A stretch of 64,000 nucleotides of DNA from Actinomadura atramentaria DSM 43919 (GCF_000381885.1 NZ_KB907227.1:1-64000), one strand, 5' to 3'; shown: positions 23,698 through 32,338, counted from the first letter of the stretch. Translations and numbers: made by a program. The notes: generated by a model from the sequence alone, not told the origin.

Positions 23698-25053
23698 TCA
23701 ACGCACGATCCCGCCCAGCACCCCCAGCGCGACCGCCGCGACCGCCGCCGCGCAGGCCGTCGCCCCGGGGAGCGACCGCCCCCGGGACGGCCCGAACCGC
23801 CCCGCCAGCGTCGGCGCGAGCCAGCGCAGGTAGTAGAAGACGCTGGCCACCGTGTTCACCACCGCCAGCGCCGCCAGCCAGCCGTACCCGCCGCGCATCG
23901 CCGCCGCGAACGCGAGGAACTTGCCGACGAAGACGCCCGTCGGCGGCGTCCCGACCAGGCCGAGCAGCGCGACGGCCAGGCACAGCGCGAGCGCGGGCGA
24001 CGCGCGGAACAGCCCGGCGTAGTCGGCGAGCGCGTCCCGGCCCGTCGCGACGACGACGGCGAACGCGGCCAGGTTCGTCACCGCGTAGGCGGCCAGGTAG
24101 AACAGCAGCGCCGCGCGCGCGGCCGGGACCGACGCGGCGACGACCACCGGCAGCAGCAGGAACCCCGCCTGCCCGACCGTCGAGTAGCCGAGCAGCCGCC
24201 GCGCGTTCGCCTGCCGGAACGCGGCGAGGTTGCCGAGCGTCATCGTCGCCGCCGCGACGGCCGCGAGGAACGGCGGCCACTGCGGGACGTCCGGGACGAC
24301 CTCGGTCGTCAGCCGGAACAGCGCGACGAGCGCGCCGGCCTTCGGGATCGTCGTGACGTACGCCGCCGCGACCGGCGACGCGCCCTCCGCGACGTCCGGC
24401 ACCCAGAAGTGGCCGGGCGCCGCGCCCGCCTTGAACAGCAGCCCCGCCGCGACCGCGACGGCCCCGGCCGCGACGGCGCCGGGCGGCGCGGCGGGCAGGG
24501 CGCGGTGCAGCGCCGCGTAGGACGTGCTCCCGCCGAGGCCGTACAGGACGGTGGTCCCGGCGAGCGTCACGATGCCGAAGAGCGCGCCCGTCAGGTAGTA
24601 CTTCAGCGCCGCCTCGGTCCCGGCCGCGTCCTTGGCGAACCCGGCGAGGGCGTAGGCGGGGATGCTCGCGAGCAGGAACGCGGCGGTGAGGACGAGCAGG
24701 TCCGAGGACGCGCCGAGCAGGATGGTCCCCAGCGACGACAGCAGCGCGAGGACGGTGAACTCGGTCTCGCGCGGGTGCCCGTGGAACGCGGCGGCGGCCA
24801 GCGCGACGACGGGGACGGTCGCGCCGAGCACGACGAGCCGCGTCACGTGCGTGGCGGTGTCGACGGTGAACGCGTCGAACGCCGTCGCGTCCGGCCGTCC
24901 CGCCGCCCACCCGGCCGCGCCGAGCGCGGCGAGCAGGAACGCGACGGCGACGGCCGCGCCGGTCCACTGGCGGCCGCGCGGCACCGCCAGCCCCGTGCCG
25001 AGCGCGGCGACGGCCCCGGCGAGCAGCAGCAGTTCGGGGAGCAGTTCCGTCAT
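23698..25053 (-). CDS. nuoN: NuoN-like proton-pumping subunit
   Basis: The product (451 aa) is a Mrp-antiporter-type subunit of complex I: about 13-14 membrane helices, with AALKYYLTGALFGIVTLAG (the discontinuous helix 7 region carrying the conserved lysine) and LFKAGAAPGHFWVPDVAEGA (helix 8 lysine and histidine). It is last in a minus-strand run of eight nuo-type genes whose ends overlap by 4 nt (ATGA with nuoM). Length and motifs look functional. Confidence 0.93.
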   Translation of the reverse strand: MTELLPELLLLAGAVAALGTGLAVPRGRQWTGAAVAVAFLLAALGAAGWAAGRPDATAFDAFTVDTATHVTRLVVLGATVPVVALAAAAFHGHPRETEFTVLALLSSLGTILLGASSDLLVLTAAFLLASIPAYALAGFAKDAAGTEAALKYYLTGALFGIVTLAGTTVLYGLGGSTSYAALHRALPAAPPGAVAAGAVAVAAGLLFKAGAAPGHFWVPDVAEGASPVAAAYVTTIPKAGALVALFRLTTEVVPDVPQWPPFLAAVAAATMTLGNLAAFRQANARRLLGYSTVGQAGFLLLPVVVAASVPAARAALLFYLAAYAVTNLAAFAVVVATGRDALADYAGLFRASPALALCLAVALLGLVGTPPTGVFVGKFLAFAAAMRGGYGWLAALAVVNTVASVFYYLRWLAPTLAGRFGPSRGRSLPGATACAAAVAAVALGVLGGIVR

Positions 25054-26528
25054 CGGGCCACCAGCGCGATGAGCGTCGCCGACGCCGGTTCGACCAGGTC
25101 CAGCAGGAAGCGCGGCGCGACGCCGATCGCCGCGGACGCCAGCAGCAGCGGCGCGACCGCGGCCAGTTCGGCGCGCCGCACGTCGGTGACGCGCGGCGTC
25201 AGCTCGCCGGGCGCGCCGAGCAGCACGCGGTGCAGGACGCCGAGGAACAGCCCGGCCGTGACCAGCACGCCGAGGACCGCGAGCGCCCCCGCGACGGGCG
25301 CGCCGCCGCCGATCGCGCCGGTGAAAATCTGGAATTCCGCGATGAACCCCGACAGGCCGGGCAGCCCGAGCGACGCGAACGCGGCGACGGCGAGCAGGCC
25401 CGCGAACCGCGGCGCGGCCCGCGCGACGCCGCCGTACCGCGCCAGGTCGTAACTGCCCGCCCGATCGTGCAGGACGCCCGCGAGCAGGAACAGCGCGCCG
25501 GTGACGAGGCCGTGCGCGACCATCTGCGTCACCGCGCCGCTCACCGCGAGGCGCCGCGCGGCGGCGTCGCCCGCCAGGCCCGCCGCCCCGGCCGCGAGCA
25601 CGATGTAGCCCATGTGGTTGACGGACGTGTAGGCGATGAGCCGTTTGACGTTCCGCTGCGCGAGCGCGACGAGCGCCCCGTACAGGACGCCGAGCAGCCC
25701 GAGCGCGACGGCGACCCAGGCGTAGCGCCGCCACGCGTCGGGGAGCATCGGCATGGCGACGCGGACGATCCCGTACGTCCCCATCTTCAGCAGGACGCCC
25801 GCGAGGATCGCCGAGCCGGGCGCGGGCGCGTCGGTGTGCGCGGGCGGCAGCCAGGTGTGGAACGGGACGACCGGGGTCTTCACCGCGAGGCCGATCCCGA
25901 TCGCGAGCAGCGCGAGGCCGCCGCCGGACGCGACGGGACGGCGCGTGATCTCGGCCATGTCGAACGTCCCGGCGTCGAGGTAGAGCGCGATGAAGCCGAG
26001 CAGCAGCGCCAGCGAACCGGTGAAGGTGTAGAGGAAGAACTTCAGCGCCGACCGGGCGTTGTCGCCGTGCCCCCAACCCGCGATGACGAAGTACATGCCC
26101 ACGATCGAAAGATCGAAGAAGACGAAGAACAGCAGCAGGTCCTGTGCGGCGAACACGCCGAGGCAGACGGTTTCAAGCGCGAGGAACAGCGCGGCGAACG
26201 CGCGCGGACGTGTCCGAGTCCGCAGCGAGTAGAGCGCGCAGCACAGGAACAGCAGCGCGGTGAGCGCGAGCAGCGGGAGCGAGAGTCCGTCCGCGCCGAC
26301 GTGGTAGCCCGCGCCGACGGACGGAATCCAGCGGACGCGGTCCTGGTAGGCGAGGCCCGGTCCGTCGTACGCGGTCCACAGCGCGAGGACGGCGGCGAGG
26401 TCGGCGGCGGACGCGGCCGCCCACGCGGCGACGGCGGCGCGGCGCGGCAGCGCGGGCAGGACGAGCGCCGCCGCGAGCGGCCAGAAGACCACCAGGGTCA
26501 GCACGGTGTGCTCCGGCACGGGCGTCAC
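25050..26528 (-). CDS. nuoM: NuoM-like proton-pumping subunit
   Basis: The product (492 aa) is a Mrp-type subunit with about 14 helices. FFVFFDLSIVGMYFVIAGWG contains the position of the conserved helix-5 glutamate, which here reads as D (FFDLS). SALKFFLYTFTGSLALLLG holds the helix-7 lysine, and AVKTPVVPFHTWLPPAHTDA the helix-8 lysine with the PFH.WLP.AH motif. The start is GTG at 26528, overlapping the nuoL stop. The canonical helix-5 motif in NuoM is usually WE or FE, so the E-to-D change is notable. Confidence 0.92.
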   Translation of the reverse strand: MTPVPEHTVLTLVVFWPLAAALVLPALPRRAAVAAWAAASAADLAAVLALWTAYDGPGLAYQDRVRWIPSVGAGYHVGADGLSLPLLALTALLFLCCALYSLRTRTRPRAFAALFLALETVCLGVFAAQDLLLFFVFFDLSIVGMYFVIAGWGHGDNARSALKFFLYTFTGSLALLLGFIALYLDAGTFDMAEITRRPVASGGGLALLAIGIGLAVKTPVVPFHTWLPPAHTDAPAPGSAILAGVLLKMGTYGIVRVAMPMLPDAWRRYAWVAVALGLLGVLYGALVALAQRNVKRLIAYTSVNHMGYIVLAAGAAGLAGDAAARRLAVSGAVTQMVAHGLVTGALFLLAGVLHDRAGSYDLARYGGVARAAPRFAGLLAVAAFASLGLPGLSGFIAEFQIFTGAIGGGAPVAGALAVLGVLVTAGLFLGVLHRVLLGAPGELTPRVTDVRRAELAAVAPLLLASAAIGVAPRFLLDLVEPASATLIALVAR

Positions 26529-28597
26529 CCGGCCAGCGCGACGGCGAGGACGACGGCGAGCAGCACGACGGCCGCCTGCGCGTAGTACAGGTGGAGCTGC
26601 CCGGTCTGCGGGCGGCGGGCGAGGCCGCCGAGCGCGCGGAACGCGCGGGCGACCGCCTCGACGACCGGGTCGGGGTCGGCGCGGGCGGCGAGCGCGGCGG
26701 CCCGCCGCGCCCCGGCCGCCGCCGCGCGCACGCCGCCGTCGACCACGCGGTCGTCGAACCGCGCCAGCCCGCCCGCCGCCGCCCGGACGCCGCGCACGAC
26801 GGCGAACGCCCCGCGCTCCAACCCGAGCCACCCCTCGAAGACCCGCGCCACCGCCTGCGACCCGAAGACCCGCGCCACGGCCGCTCCCCGCACGGGTACC
26901 CCGATTCCGACGAGCACCGCCACCACCCCCGCGATCAACGCCGTCCCGAAGAACTCCCACCACTCAGGCCCGCGTTCGCCGGGAACGCCGAGCACCCGCC
27001 GCCACTCCCCCGCGACCGGCGGCAGCGCCGACAGCCCCGCCCCGGCGGACGCGACGGCCAGCACGGGCAGCGGCAGGACCCGCAGCGCCCCACCCCGCAC
27101 GGCACCACCGCGCGCGGCACGTGCGTCGGGCACGTCAGGCGCGGCAGGCGCGTCGCACGCGGCACGCGCGTCGCGCGCGGCAGGCACGTCACGCGTGTCG
27201 TGCGCGGCGGGCGCGGCAGGCGCAGCGGGCGCGGCACGTGCGTCGCGCGCGGCGGACGCGGCGGGCGCGGCGGGCGCGGCGGGCGCGGCGGGCGCAGCGG
27301 GCGCAGCGGGCACGGCACGTGCGTCACGCGCGGCGGACGCGGCAGGCGCGGCGGGTGGGAGGGGGGCGAGTAGCGCGCGGGCGGCGCGGGTCGCGTAGGC
27401 GGCGGCGAGGGCGGACGCCGCGACGCCCACCGCCGCGAGCTGCCACGGCGCGGCGGCCAGCGCCGCGTCCTTGGTCGCCCACAGCGCGAACGGCGGCAGC
27501 CCCGCCAGCGACCACGCCCCCGCGCAGAAGCACGCGCCGACGACCCGGTTGCGCCGGGCCGCGCCGCGCAGCCCGTCCAGCGCCCCGGTCCCCAGCGCGC
27601 CGAGCCAGATCCCCGCGCACAGGAACAGCAGGCTCTTGACGGCCGCGTGCGCGACGAGCTGCGCGGTCCCGCCCGCGACGGCCCCCGTCCCGGCGGCGAG
27701 CACCGTGAACCCGAGCTGCGCGCAGGTGGACGCGGCGAGGATCTGCTTCAGCTCCCGCTGGGCGAGCGCGACGCCGCCGAGCAGCAGCGCGGTGAGCGCG
27801 CCGGCCCACGCGACGAGCGGCGCGGCCCAGCCGGTGGCGTGCAGCAGCGGCGCGGTCCGCAGCAGCAGGTAGGCCCCGGCGGCGACCATCGTCGCGGAGT
27901 GCAGCAGCGCCGACACCGGGCTCGGCCCGGCCATCGCCCGCGACAGCCAGAACGAGAACGGGAGCTGCGCGGACTTGCCGAGCGCGGCGAGCACGATCCC
28001 GGCGGCGACGGCGTCGCGCCACGGCGCGGGCGCGGCGGCGAGCGCGTCGAGGTCGAGCGTGCGGGCGCCCGCGTACGCGCAGCCCGCCGCGACGTACAGC
28101 CCGAGGTCCGCGGCCCGGGTCGTGAGGAACGCGGTCGCCGCCGACCGGACGCGCGCGCCGTCGTCCCACCGGAACCCGATGAGCGCGTATGACGCCGCGC
28201 CCATGACCTCCCAGCCCATGAGCAGCACGGCGAGGTCGGCGGCGAGGACGGTGACGAGCATCGCCCCGGCGAACAGCAGCGTGAACCCGAAGAACCGGGG
28301 CCGCGCGCCGCCGATGTCCCCGGCGGCGTACACCAGGACGAGCAGCGTGACGAGCGCTGTCGTCACGGCGAGGACACCCGCCGACCCGTCCGCGCGCAGC
28401 CCGCCGGGCAGCCCGGCGAACAGCGGGAACCGCGCGGCCGGACGGCCGGCCGCCGCGAGGCAGGCGAGCGCGAGCGTCCCCGCCGCCGCGCCGACCGCCA
28501 GCGCCGGGACGAGCGCCGGACGCGCCCGTCCGGCGACGAGCAGCAGCGCCCCGCCACCGAGCGGCAGCAGGACCAGGGCGGCGAGGACGGCCGTCAT
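26525..28597 (-). CDS. nuoL: NuoL-like proton-pumping subunit with Ala/Pro/Arg-repeat insertion
   Basis: The product (690 aa) is the third Mrp-type subunit. LMGWEVMGAASYALIGFRWD carries the helix-5 glutamate, LGKSAQLPFSFWLSRAMAGP the helix-8 lysine, and VSALLHSATMVAAGAYLLLR the H-S-A-T-M segment typical of NuoL. Residues about 411-502 are a hydrophilic low-complexity insert of AAPAAPAA- and SAARDARA-type repeats before the last helices; this is not part of NuoL proteins I know. The C-terminal lateral helix and final membrane helix follow. It is ATGA-coupled to nuoK. Confidence 0.92.
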   Translation of the reverse strand: MTAVLAALVLLPLGGGALLLVAGRARPALVPALAVGAAAGTLALACLAAAGRPAARFPLFAGLPGGLRADGSAGVLAVTTALVTLLVLVYAAGDIGGARPRFFGFTLLFAGAMLVTVLAADLAVLLMGWEVMGAASYALIGFRWDDGARVRSAATAFLTTRAADLGLYVAAGCAYAGARTLDLDALAAAPAPWRDAVAAGIVLAALGKSAQLPFSFWLSRAMAGPSPVSALLHSATMVAAGAYLLLRTAPLLHATGWAAPLVAWAGALTALLLGGVALAQRELKQILAASTCAQLGFTVLAAGTGAVAGGTAQLVAHAAVKSLLFLCAGIWLGALGTGALDGLRGAARRNRVVGACFCAGAWSLAGLPPFALWATKDAALAAAPWQLAAVGVAASALAAAYATRAARALLAPLPPAAPAASAARDARAVPAAPAAPAAPAAPAAPAASAARDARAAPAAPAAPAAHDTRDVPAARDARAACDAPAAPDVPDARAARGGAVRGGALRVLPLPVLAVASAGAGLSALPPVAGEWRRVLGVPGERGPEWWEFFGTALIAGVVAVLVGIGVPVRGAAVARVFGSQAVARVFEGWLGLERGAFAVVRGVRAAAGGLARFDDRVVDGGVRAAAAGARRAAALAARADPDPVVEAVARAFRALGGLARRPQTGQLHLYYAQAAVVLLAVVLAVALAG
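27110..27360. repeat. Imperfect GC-rich tandem repeats inside nuoL
   Basis: Units such as GCGGGCGCGGCG are reiterated, and a block starting GGCACGTGCGTC recurs at about 27231 and 27313, roughly 80 bp apart. The array stays in frame and encodes the Ala/Pro/Arg insert. Slippage or unequal recombination is the likely cause. Confidence 0.7.
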
Positions 28598-28899
28598 CCG
28601 CGCAGGTCCCCGGCCTCGTCGGTGGTGTCGGCGTCGCGGGCGCGGAACAGCGCGGTGACGACCGCGAACCCGACCGCCATCTCCAGCGCCATGACGCTGA
28701 CGGCGACGAGCACGAGCACCTGCCCGTCCGCCGCGCCCGGCGCGACGTAGTGCCAGAACGCGGCCCCGGCGACGACGATCCCGTTGACCATCAGTTCGAG
28801 GCCCATCATCACCATCACGACGGACTGCTGCGACAGCGCGCCGAACAGCCCGACCGCGAACAGCGCGGCGGCGAGCAGCAGGAACGTCTCCAGCGTCAT
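28594..28899 (-). CDS. nuoK: NuoK-like subunit
   Basis: The product (101 aa) has three membrane helices and the two buried glutamates of the NuoK family in MMGLELMVNG and SVMALEMAVGFAVVTALFR. The normal length is about 100 aa. It lies between nuoJ and nuoL with 4-nt overlaps on both sides. Confidence 0.92.
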   Translation of the reverse strand: MTLETFLLLAAALFAVGLFGALSQQSVVMVMMGLELMVNGIVVAGAAFWHYVAPGAADGQVLVLVAVSVMALEMAVGFAVVTALFRARDADTTDEAGDLRG

Positions 28900-29408
28900 T
28901 CCGCGTCCCCGTACCGGCCGCGCCGCGTCGCCAGGACGACGGACGCGATCATCGTGGCGAGGATCGCGAGCCCGATCCCCATCATGACCGGCATCTTCGG
29001 CCCCATGATCGCGAGGCCGAGGGCGCGCGTCGGGTCGCGCGGCGGACGGCCCGCGCGGTGCGGCCACGGCGTCAGGACGATCCCGGCCGCGAGCGCCGCG
29101 AACACCGCGCCGGAGATCCCCAGCGCGCCCCACCGGTTGTGGACCATCGACATCGGCATGAGCCCCGCCGGGTTCATCATGAACATCACCATGAAGACGG
29201 CCATCACCAGCATCTCCATGATCATCATGAGGACGACCAGGACGCCGAGGTAGTCCAGGTCGAGGACGAGCAGTTCCCCGCCGACGCACAGGAACGACGC
29301 CAGCAGCGCGAACGTCGCCCGCGCCATCGACCCGACCGCGAACACCGCGACGCCGCCCGCGACCGCGCCGACCGCGAGCGCCCAGAACAGGACCGTCGCC
29401 GGGATCAC
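28896..29408 (-). CDS. nuoJ: NuoJ-like subunit, methionine-rich helix
   Basis: The product (170 aa) has five predicted helices. The third, following LVLDLDYLGVLVVL, is strikingly rich in methionine (MMIMEMLVMAVFMVMFMMNP then GLMPMSM). In canonical NuoJ this region (YxGxxxVxxLFVxMM) contains the pi-bulge helix that couples quinone chemistry to pumping. The start is GTG at 29408, overlapping the nuoH stop. Confidence 0.88.
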   Translation of the reverse strand: MIPATVLFWALAVGAVAGGVAVFAVGSMARATFALLASFLCVGGELLVLDLDYLGVLVVLMMIMEMLVMAVFMVMFMMNPAGLMPMSMVHNRWGALGISGAVFAALAAGIVLTPWPHRAGRPPRDPTRALGLAIMGPKMPVMMGIGLAILATMIASVVLATRRGRYGDAE

Positions 29409-30301
29409 CGCGTCACCGCCACGACGAGCAGTTGCAGCAGCGCGACCGGGATCAGGACCGTCCACGCGGCCGCCAGGAACCGGTCCATGCGCAGCCGGGG
29501 GACGCGCGCGCCCGCGAACACCAGCGCCGCGAGCACCGCGAGGGTCTTCACCAGCGACCAGACGGGCGCGGGCAGCAGCGGCCCCGCGCCGCCGCCGAGG
29601 AACAGCGGGACGGCCGCCGCGCCCGCGACCGCGAGCATCGCGCAGCGCCCGCCGAGGAACAGCAGCCGGTCCGCGCCGGACAGGTCCGCGCCGAGCGCGC
29701 CGTCCAGCGGATGCGCGAACGGGCCCCAGAACGCGAGCGCCGACGCGGACACGAGGTACAGCGCGAACGCGACCGGCATCTGGACGGCGAACCACAGGTG
29801 CCGCTGCGCCGCCGCGACGGCGGTGAGGTCCAGCGAGCCCGCGCCGACCGCGACCGTGATCAGGACGAACATGTGCGGCAGCTCGTAGGCGAGTCCCTGC
29901 GCGAGGAACCGGTAGCCGCCGACGAGCGAGAACGCCGCGTTCGGCCCCCACCCGACCAGCCACGCCGCCGCCCACGTCGCGACCTCCGCCGCGTTGAACC
30001 AGACGATCCCGACCGGCGACGCCACGACCGGGACGCCGCCGACCGGCACGACCAGCGCCGCCAGCAGCGCCGCCGCCGGGAGCACCGCGACGCCCGCGCC
30101 GAGCAGCAGCCGGTCGGCCGCGAGCGTCGTCCGCCGCTGCCGGACGGCGAGCAGCGCCGCCCGCCGCAGGGGCCGCGCGAACGCCCGGCCCCGCATCCCC
30201 TCGACGGCGACCGCGTCGAACACCGCGACCGCGTACGCGAGCAGGCCGACCGCCGCGGGCAGCGCCACGACGGCCCACACGGGCGTGCGCTCACCGCTCA
30301 T
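29405..30301 (-). CDS. nuoH: NuoH-like subunit with altered quinone-site loop
   Basis: The product (298 aa) is hydrophobic with about 8 helices. GYRFLAQGLAYELPHMFVLI corresponds to the canonical R..AQ.ISYE block, and FLAAAWTVLIPVALLQLLV matches the C-terminal helix. However, the usual acidic loop LPEAESELVAG is replaced by AHPLDGALGADLSGADRL, so several quinone-site glutamates are not recognisable. The start ATG at 30301 lies inside the end of the preceding gene (11-nt overlap). Confidence 0.85.
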   Translation of the reverse strand: MSGERTPVWAVVALPAAVGLLAYAVAVFDAVAVEGMRGRAFARPLRRAALLAVRQRRTTLAADRLLLGAGVAVLPAAALLAALVVPVGGVPVVASPVGIVWFNAAEVATWAAAWLVGWGPNAAFSLVGGYRFLAQGLAYELPHMFVLITVAVGAGSLDLTAVAAAQRHLWFAVQMPVAFALYLVSASALAFWGPFAHPLDGALGADLSGADRLLFLGGRCAMLAVAGAAAVPLFLGGGAGPLLPAPVWSLVKTLAVLAALVFAGARVPRLRMDRFLAAAWTVLIPVALLQLLVVAVTR

Positions 30302-31376
30302 CGACGCTCGCCACGATCAACCGGGCCGTCCCTAGCTCGACCCCGACCAACGACTCCCCCAACTCCCGAAAACCCGGCCCGCGCTCCCCGCACCCGGCCG
30401 CGTCGCGCCCGCCGCGCGCGCACGAGCCGCGTTCGCCATTGCGCCACGCGGCCGGGTCCTCACCGGGCTCGTGCAGCTCGGCGAGCGTCGTCTCGACGTC
30501 GTCCAGCCAGGCCAGGTAGGACGGCGGGACGCCGCGCGCCATCCAGCGCAGCGTGCGGGAGCGGCGGACGCTCCGGGCGAACCGGCGGACGCGCGCCTCG
30601 CGGAACGCGTCGGCGAGCAGGTCGTCGCGGTGCCGGGCGGCCTCGGCCGCCCGTGCGGGCCAGCCCGCCGCGCCGAGGAACCGGGCCAGCGCGTCCAGCC
30701 GCGCCGCCGCCCGCCGCCGCGCCGCCGCGCGGCGCGGCGTTCCGGCGGGCACGTCCCAGAACGTCTCGGCCACCGCGCCCGGCAGCAGCTCGACGTCGGC
30801 CGACTGCACGACGTCGCCCTGCAGCGTCACCGCGACGCGCAGCCCGGCGGGCCACCACGCGAGGACCGGCCCGAGCGGCACGTGCAGCACGTCCAGCTTC
30901 AGCCCGTCCCGATCCGGCGCACGCGACGCGAGCGCGACCCCACCGGGCCCGCCCATCTCCATCCCGCCACCGCCGTGCCCACTCTCGTCGTCGTGTTCCG
31001 CGTGTTCCGCGGGCGGGGGCCACGGTTTCGCCGCTGTGCGGGCCGCCTCGGCGCGCTGTGCGGGGACGTCCGCGAGAACGGGCACGAGACCGTCCAGCGC
31101 CGCCGCGACCTCCCGCGCGGACGCCCGCGACGGCAGGTCCACCCGCACGCGCGGCGCGGGAACGCCCGCCCACACCGCGTCGACCGCCGCCGCCAGCTCG
31201 TCCCCCGGCTCGCCGCAGACGAGCAGCGCGTCGCAGGCGACCGGGTCCGCGACCGGCGTCCAGCCGCGCCGCCGCAGCTCGGCCTCCACCGCGACGCGGC
31301 ACCGCGCCCCGCCCGGCACCGCGACGACGAACGGCGCGGGCAGCCCCGCCGCGTACCGCGCCAGCCGCGCCCTCAC
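30291..31376 (-). CDS. Degenerate NuoB/NuoD-like fusion protein in the membrane-arm operon
   Basis: The product (361 aa) sits where nuoB, nuoC and nuoD would be. Residues about 30-105 (ACDALLVCGEPGDELAAAVD then VWAGVPAPRVRVDL) align by eye with the NuoB block that precedes its iron-sulphur cysteines, but the cysteines are not there. After a His/Gly-rich linker (AEHDDESGHGGGGMEMGG), LHVPLGPVLAWWPAGLRVAV and TLQGDVVQSADVELL resemble the N-terminal domain of NuoD. The quinone-binding residues are not visible. The rest is Arg/Ala-rich helices. GTGA-coupled to nuoA. It probably serves as a structural cap rather than a redox subunit. Confidence 0.65.
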   Translation of the reverse strand: MRARLARYAAGLPAPFVVAVPGGARCRVAVEAELRRRGWTPVADPVACDALLVCGEPGDELAAAVDAVWAGVPAPRVRVDLPSRASAREVAAALDGLVPVLADVPAQRAEAARTAAKPWPPPAEHAEHDDESGHGGGGMEMGGPGGVALASRAPDRDGLKLDVLHVPLGPVLAWWPAGLRVAVTLQGDVVQSADVELLPGAVAETFWDVPAGTPRRAAARRRAAARLDALARFLGAAGWPARAAEAARHRDDLLADAFREARVRRFARSVRRSRTLRWMARGVPPSYLAWLDDVETTLAELHEPGEDPAAWRNGERGSCARGGRDAAGCGERGPGFRELGESLVGVELGTARLIVASVDER

Positions 31377-31711
31377 GCCCACCGGAACGCCCCTTCGCGC
31401 CACGCGTACAGGACGCCGACGAGCAGCAGCCCGAGGAACGCGAACATCTCCACGACGGCCTCGGCCCCGAGCGACGCCACGACGAGCGCCCACGGGTACA
31501 TGAAGATCATCTCCATGTCGAAGGCGAGGAACACCATCGTCACCGCGTACCAGCGGACGTGGAACCGCGACAGCGCGTGCTCGGCGGGCGCGCCCCCGGA
31601 CAGGAACGGCCCCGCCCGGAGCGCCTCCGTGAACGGCGAGAGCGCCCGCACCGCGCAGTAGGCGGCGGCGAGCAGCAGGAGCAGCGCGAGCACCGCCGCG
31701 TCCGTCCGCAC
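31373..31711 (-). CDS. nuoA: NuoA-like subunit, first gene of the operon
   Basis: The product (112 aa) has three membrane helices and the NuoA signature RFHVRWYAVTMVFLAFDMEM followed by FMYPWALV. The start is GTG at 31711 with a GGAGGGGG about 9 nt upstream; the open frame continues further but without homology. A 9-bp inverted repeat (31738-31760) lies in its leader. Nothing for NuoC, E, F, G or I is found nearby. Confidence 0.9.
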   Translation of the reverse strand: MRTDAAVLALLLLLAAAYCAVRALSPFTEALRAGPFLSGGAPAEHALSRFHVRWYAVTMVFLAFDMEMIFMYPWALVVASLGAEAVVEMFAFLGLLLVGVLYAWREGAFRWA

Positions 31712-31816
31712 CCCGAGCCGCCCCCTCCGGTCGGCCGCCGCGGACCCGGCCGGTCCGCGGGGCGTCGCGGTACTACCCGGTCGCGGGCAAAGCACTCGGC
31801 GGCGGCGGGGAAACGA

Positions 31817-32047
31817 TCAGCCGGTGAGGGGGCAGGTCAGCGTCCGGACGACACCGGGGACCGACTGGACCGAGTCCATGATCAGACGGCCCAGGCGGGC
31901 GACGTCGGCGGCCTCGACGCGCGCGATGACGTCGTACGGCCCCGTCACGGCGTCGACCTCCGCGACGCCGGGCGCCCCCGCGACCCGGTCGACCACCTCC
32001 ATCGCCTTCCCGGCGTCGGTCTGGATCAGCACGTAGGCCCGCACCAT
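31817..32047 (-). CDS. Stand-alone Lrp/AsnC ligand-binding (RAM) domain protein
   Basis: The product (76 aa) is just the alpha-beta ligand-binding domain of the Lrp/AsnC family: VRAYVLIQTDAGKAMEVVDR, then the glycine-containing turn ITGPYDVI-like VTGPYDVIARVEA. There is no DNA-binding domain. Such proteins bind amino acids or modulate full-length Lrp proteins. It lies 105 bp upstream of nuoA on the same strand. The ATG at 32047 has GAGGGGG 7 nt upstream. Confidence 0.85.
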   Translation of the reverse strand: MVRAYVLIQTDAGKAMEVVDRVAGAPGVAEVDAVTGPYDVIARVEAADVARLGRLIMDSVQSVPGVVRTLTCPLTG

Positions 32048-32069
32048 CACGGAGCCCCCTCTCCCCCGT

Positions 32070-32258
32070 TCAGGGCACCTCGGTCTGCGGCCGGTACCCC
32101 TCGTCCTCGCCGCCGGGCGTGTCGGCCGCCGCGTTGGGCGGGTCGGTCGGCCCCGGCGTGTGCTCGCCCGCGAAGTCGGCCTCGTCGTCGGGGACCGGGT
32201 CGCCCGGGTCGGCGCGCCGGTCGGCGAGGGGCCTGTCCTGGTCGTCGCGTCTCGTCAT
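32070..32258 (-). CDS. Small acidic, disordered protein of unknown function
   Basis: The product (62 aa) is rich in D, E, P and A (ADPGDPVPDDEADFAGEHTP) with no hydrophobic core, so it is probably unstructured. The ATG at 32258 has only a weak GGGA close by. It lies upstream of the Lrp-like gene on the same strand. I do not recognise a family; codon bias alone makes it a moderate prediction. Confidence 0.4.
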   Translation of the reverse strand: MTRRDDQDRPLADRRADPGDPVPDDEADFAGEHTPGPTDPPNAAADTPGGEDEGYRPQTEVP

Positions 32259-32338
32259 CTTCCCTACGTGACCGCGCGGCGGCGGCTGAAACCGGCGGCC
32301 GCCCGCATGATCCGGCGGCGAGGGGCGAGAATGAGGCC

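Noticed and set aside
26506..27639. Plus-strand Arg-rich frame opposite nuoL
   Set aside because: Antisense translation of the nuoL repeat array; no start signal or homology.
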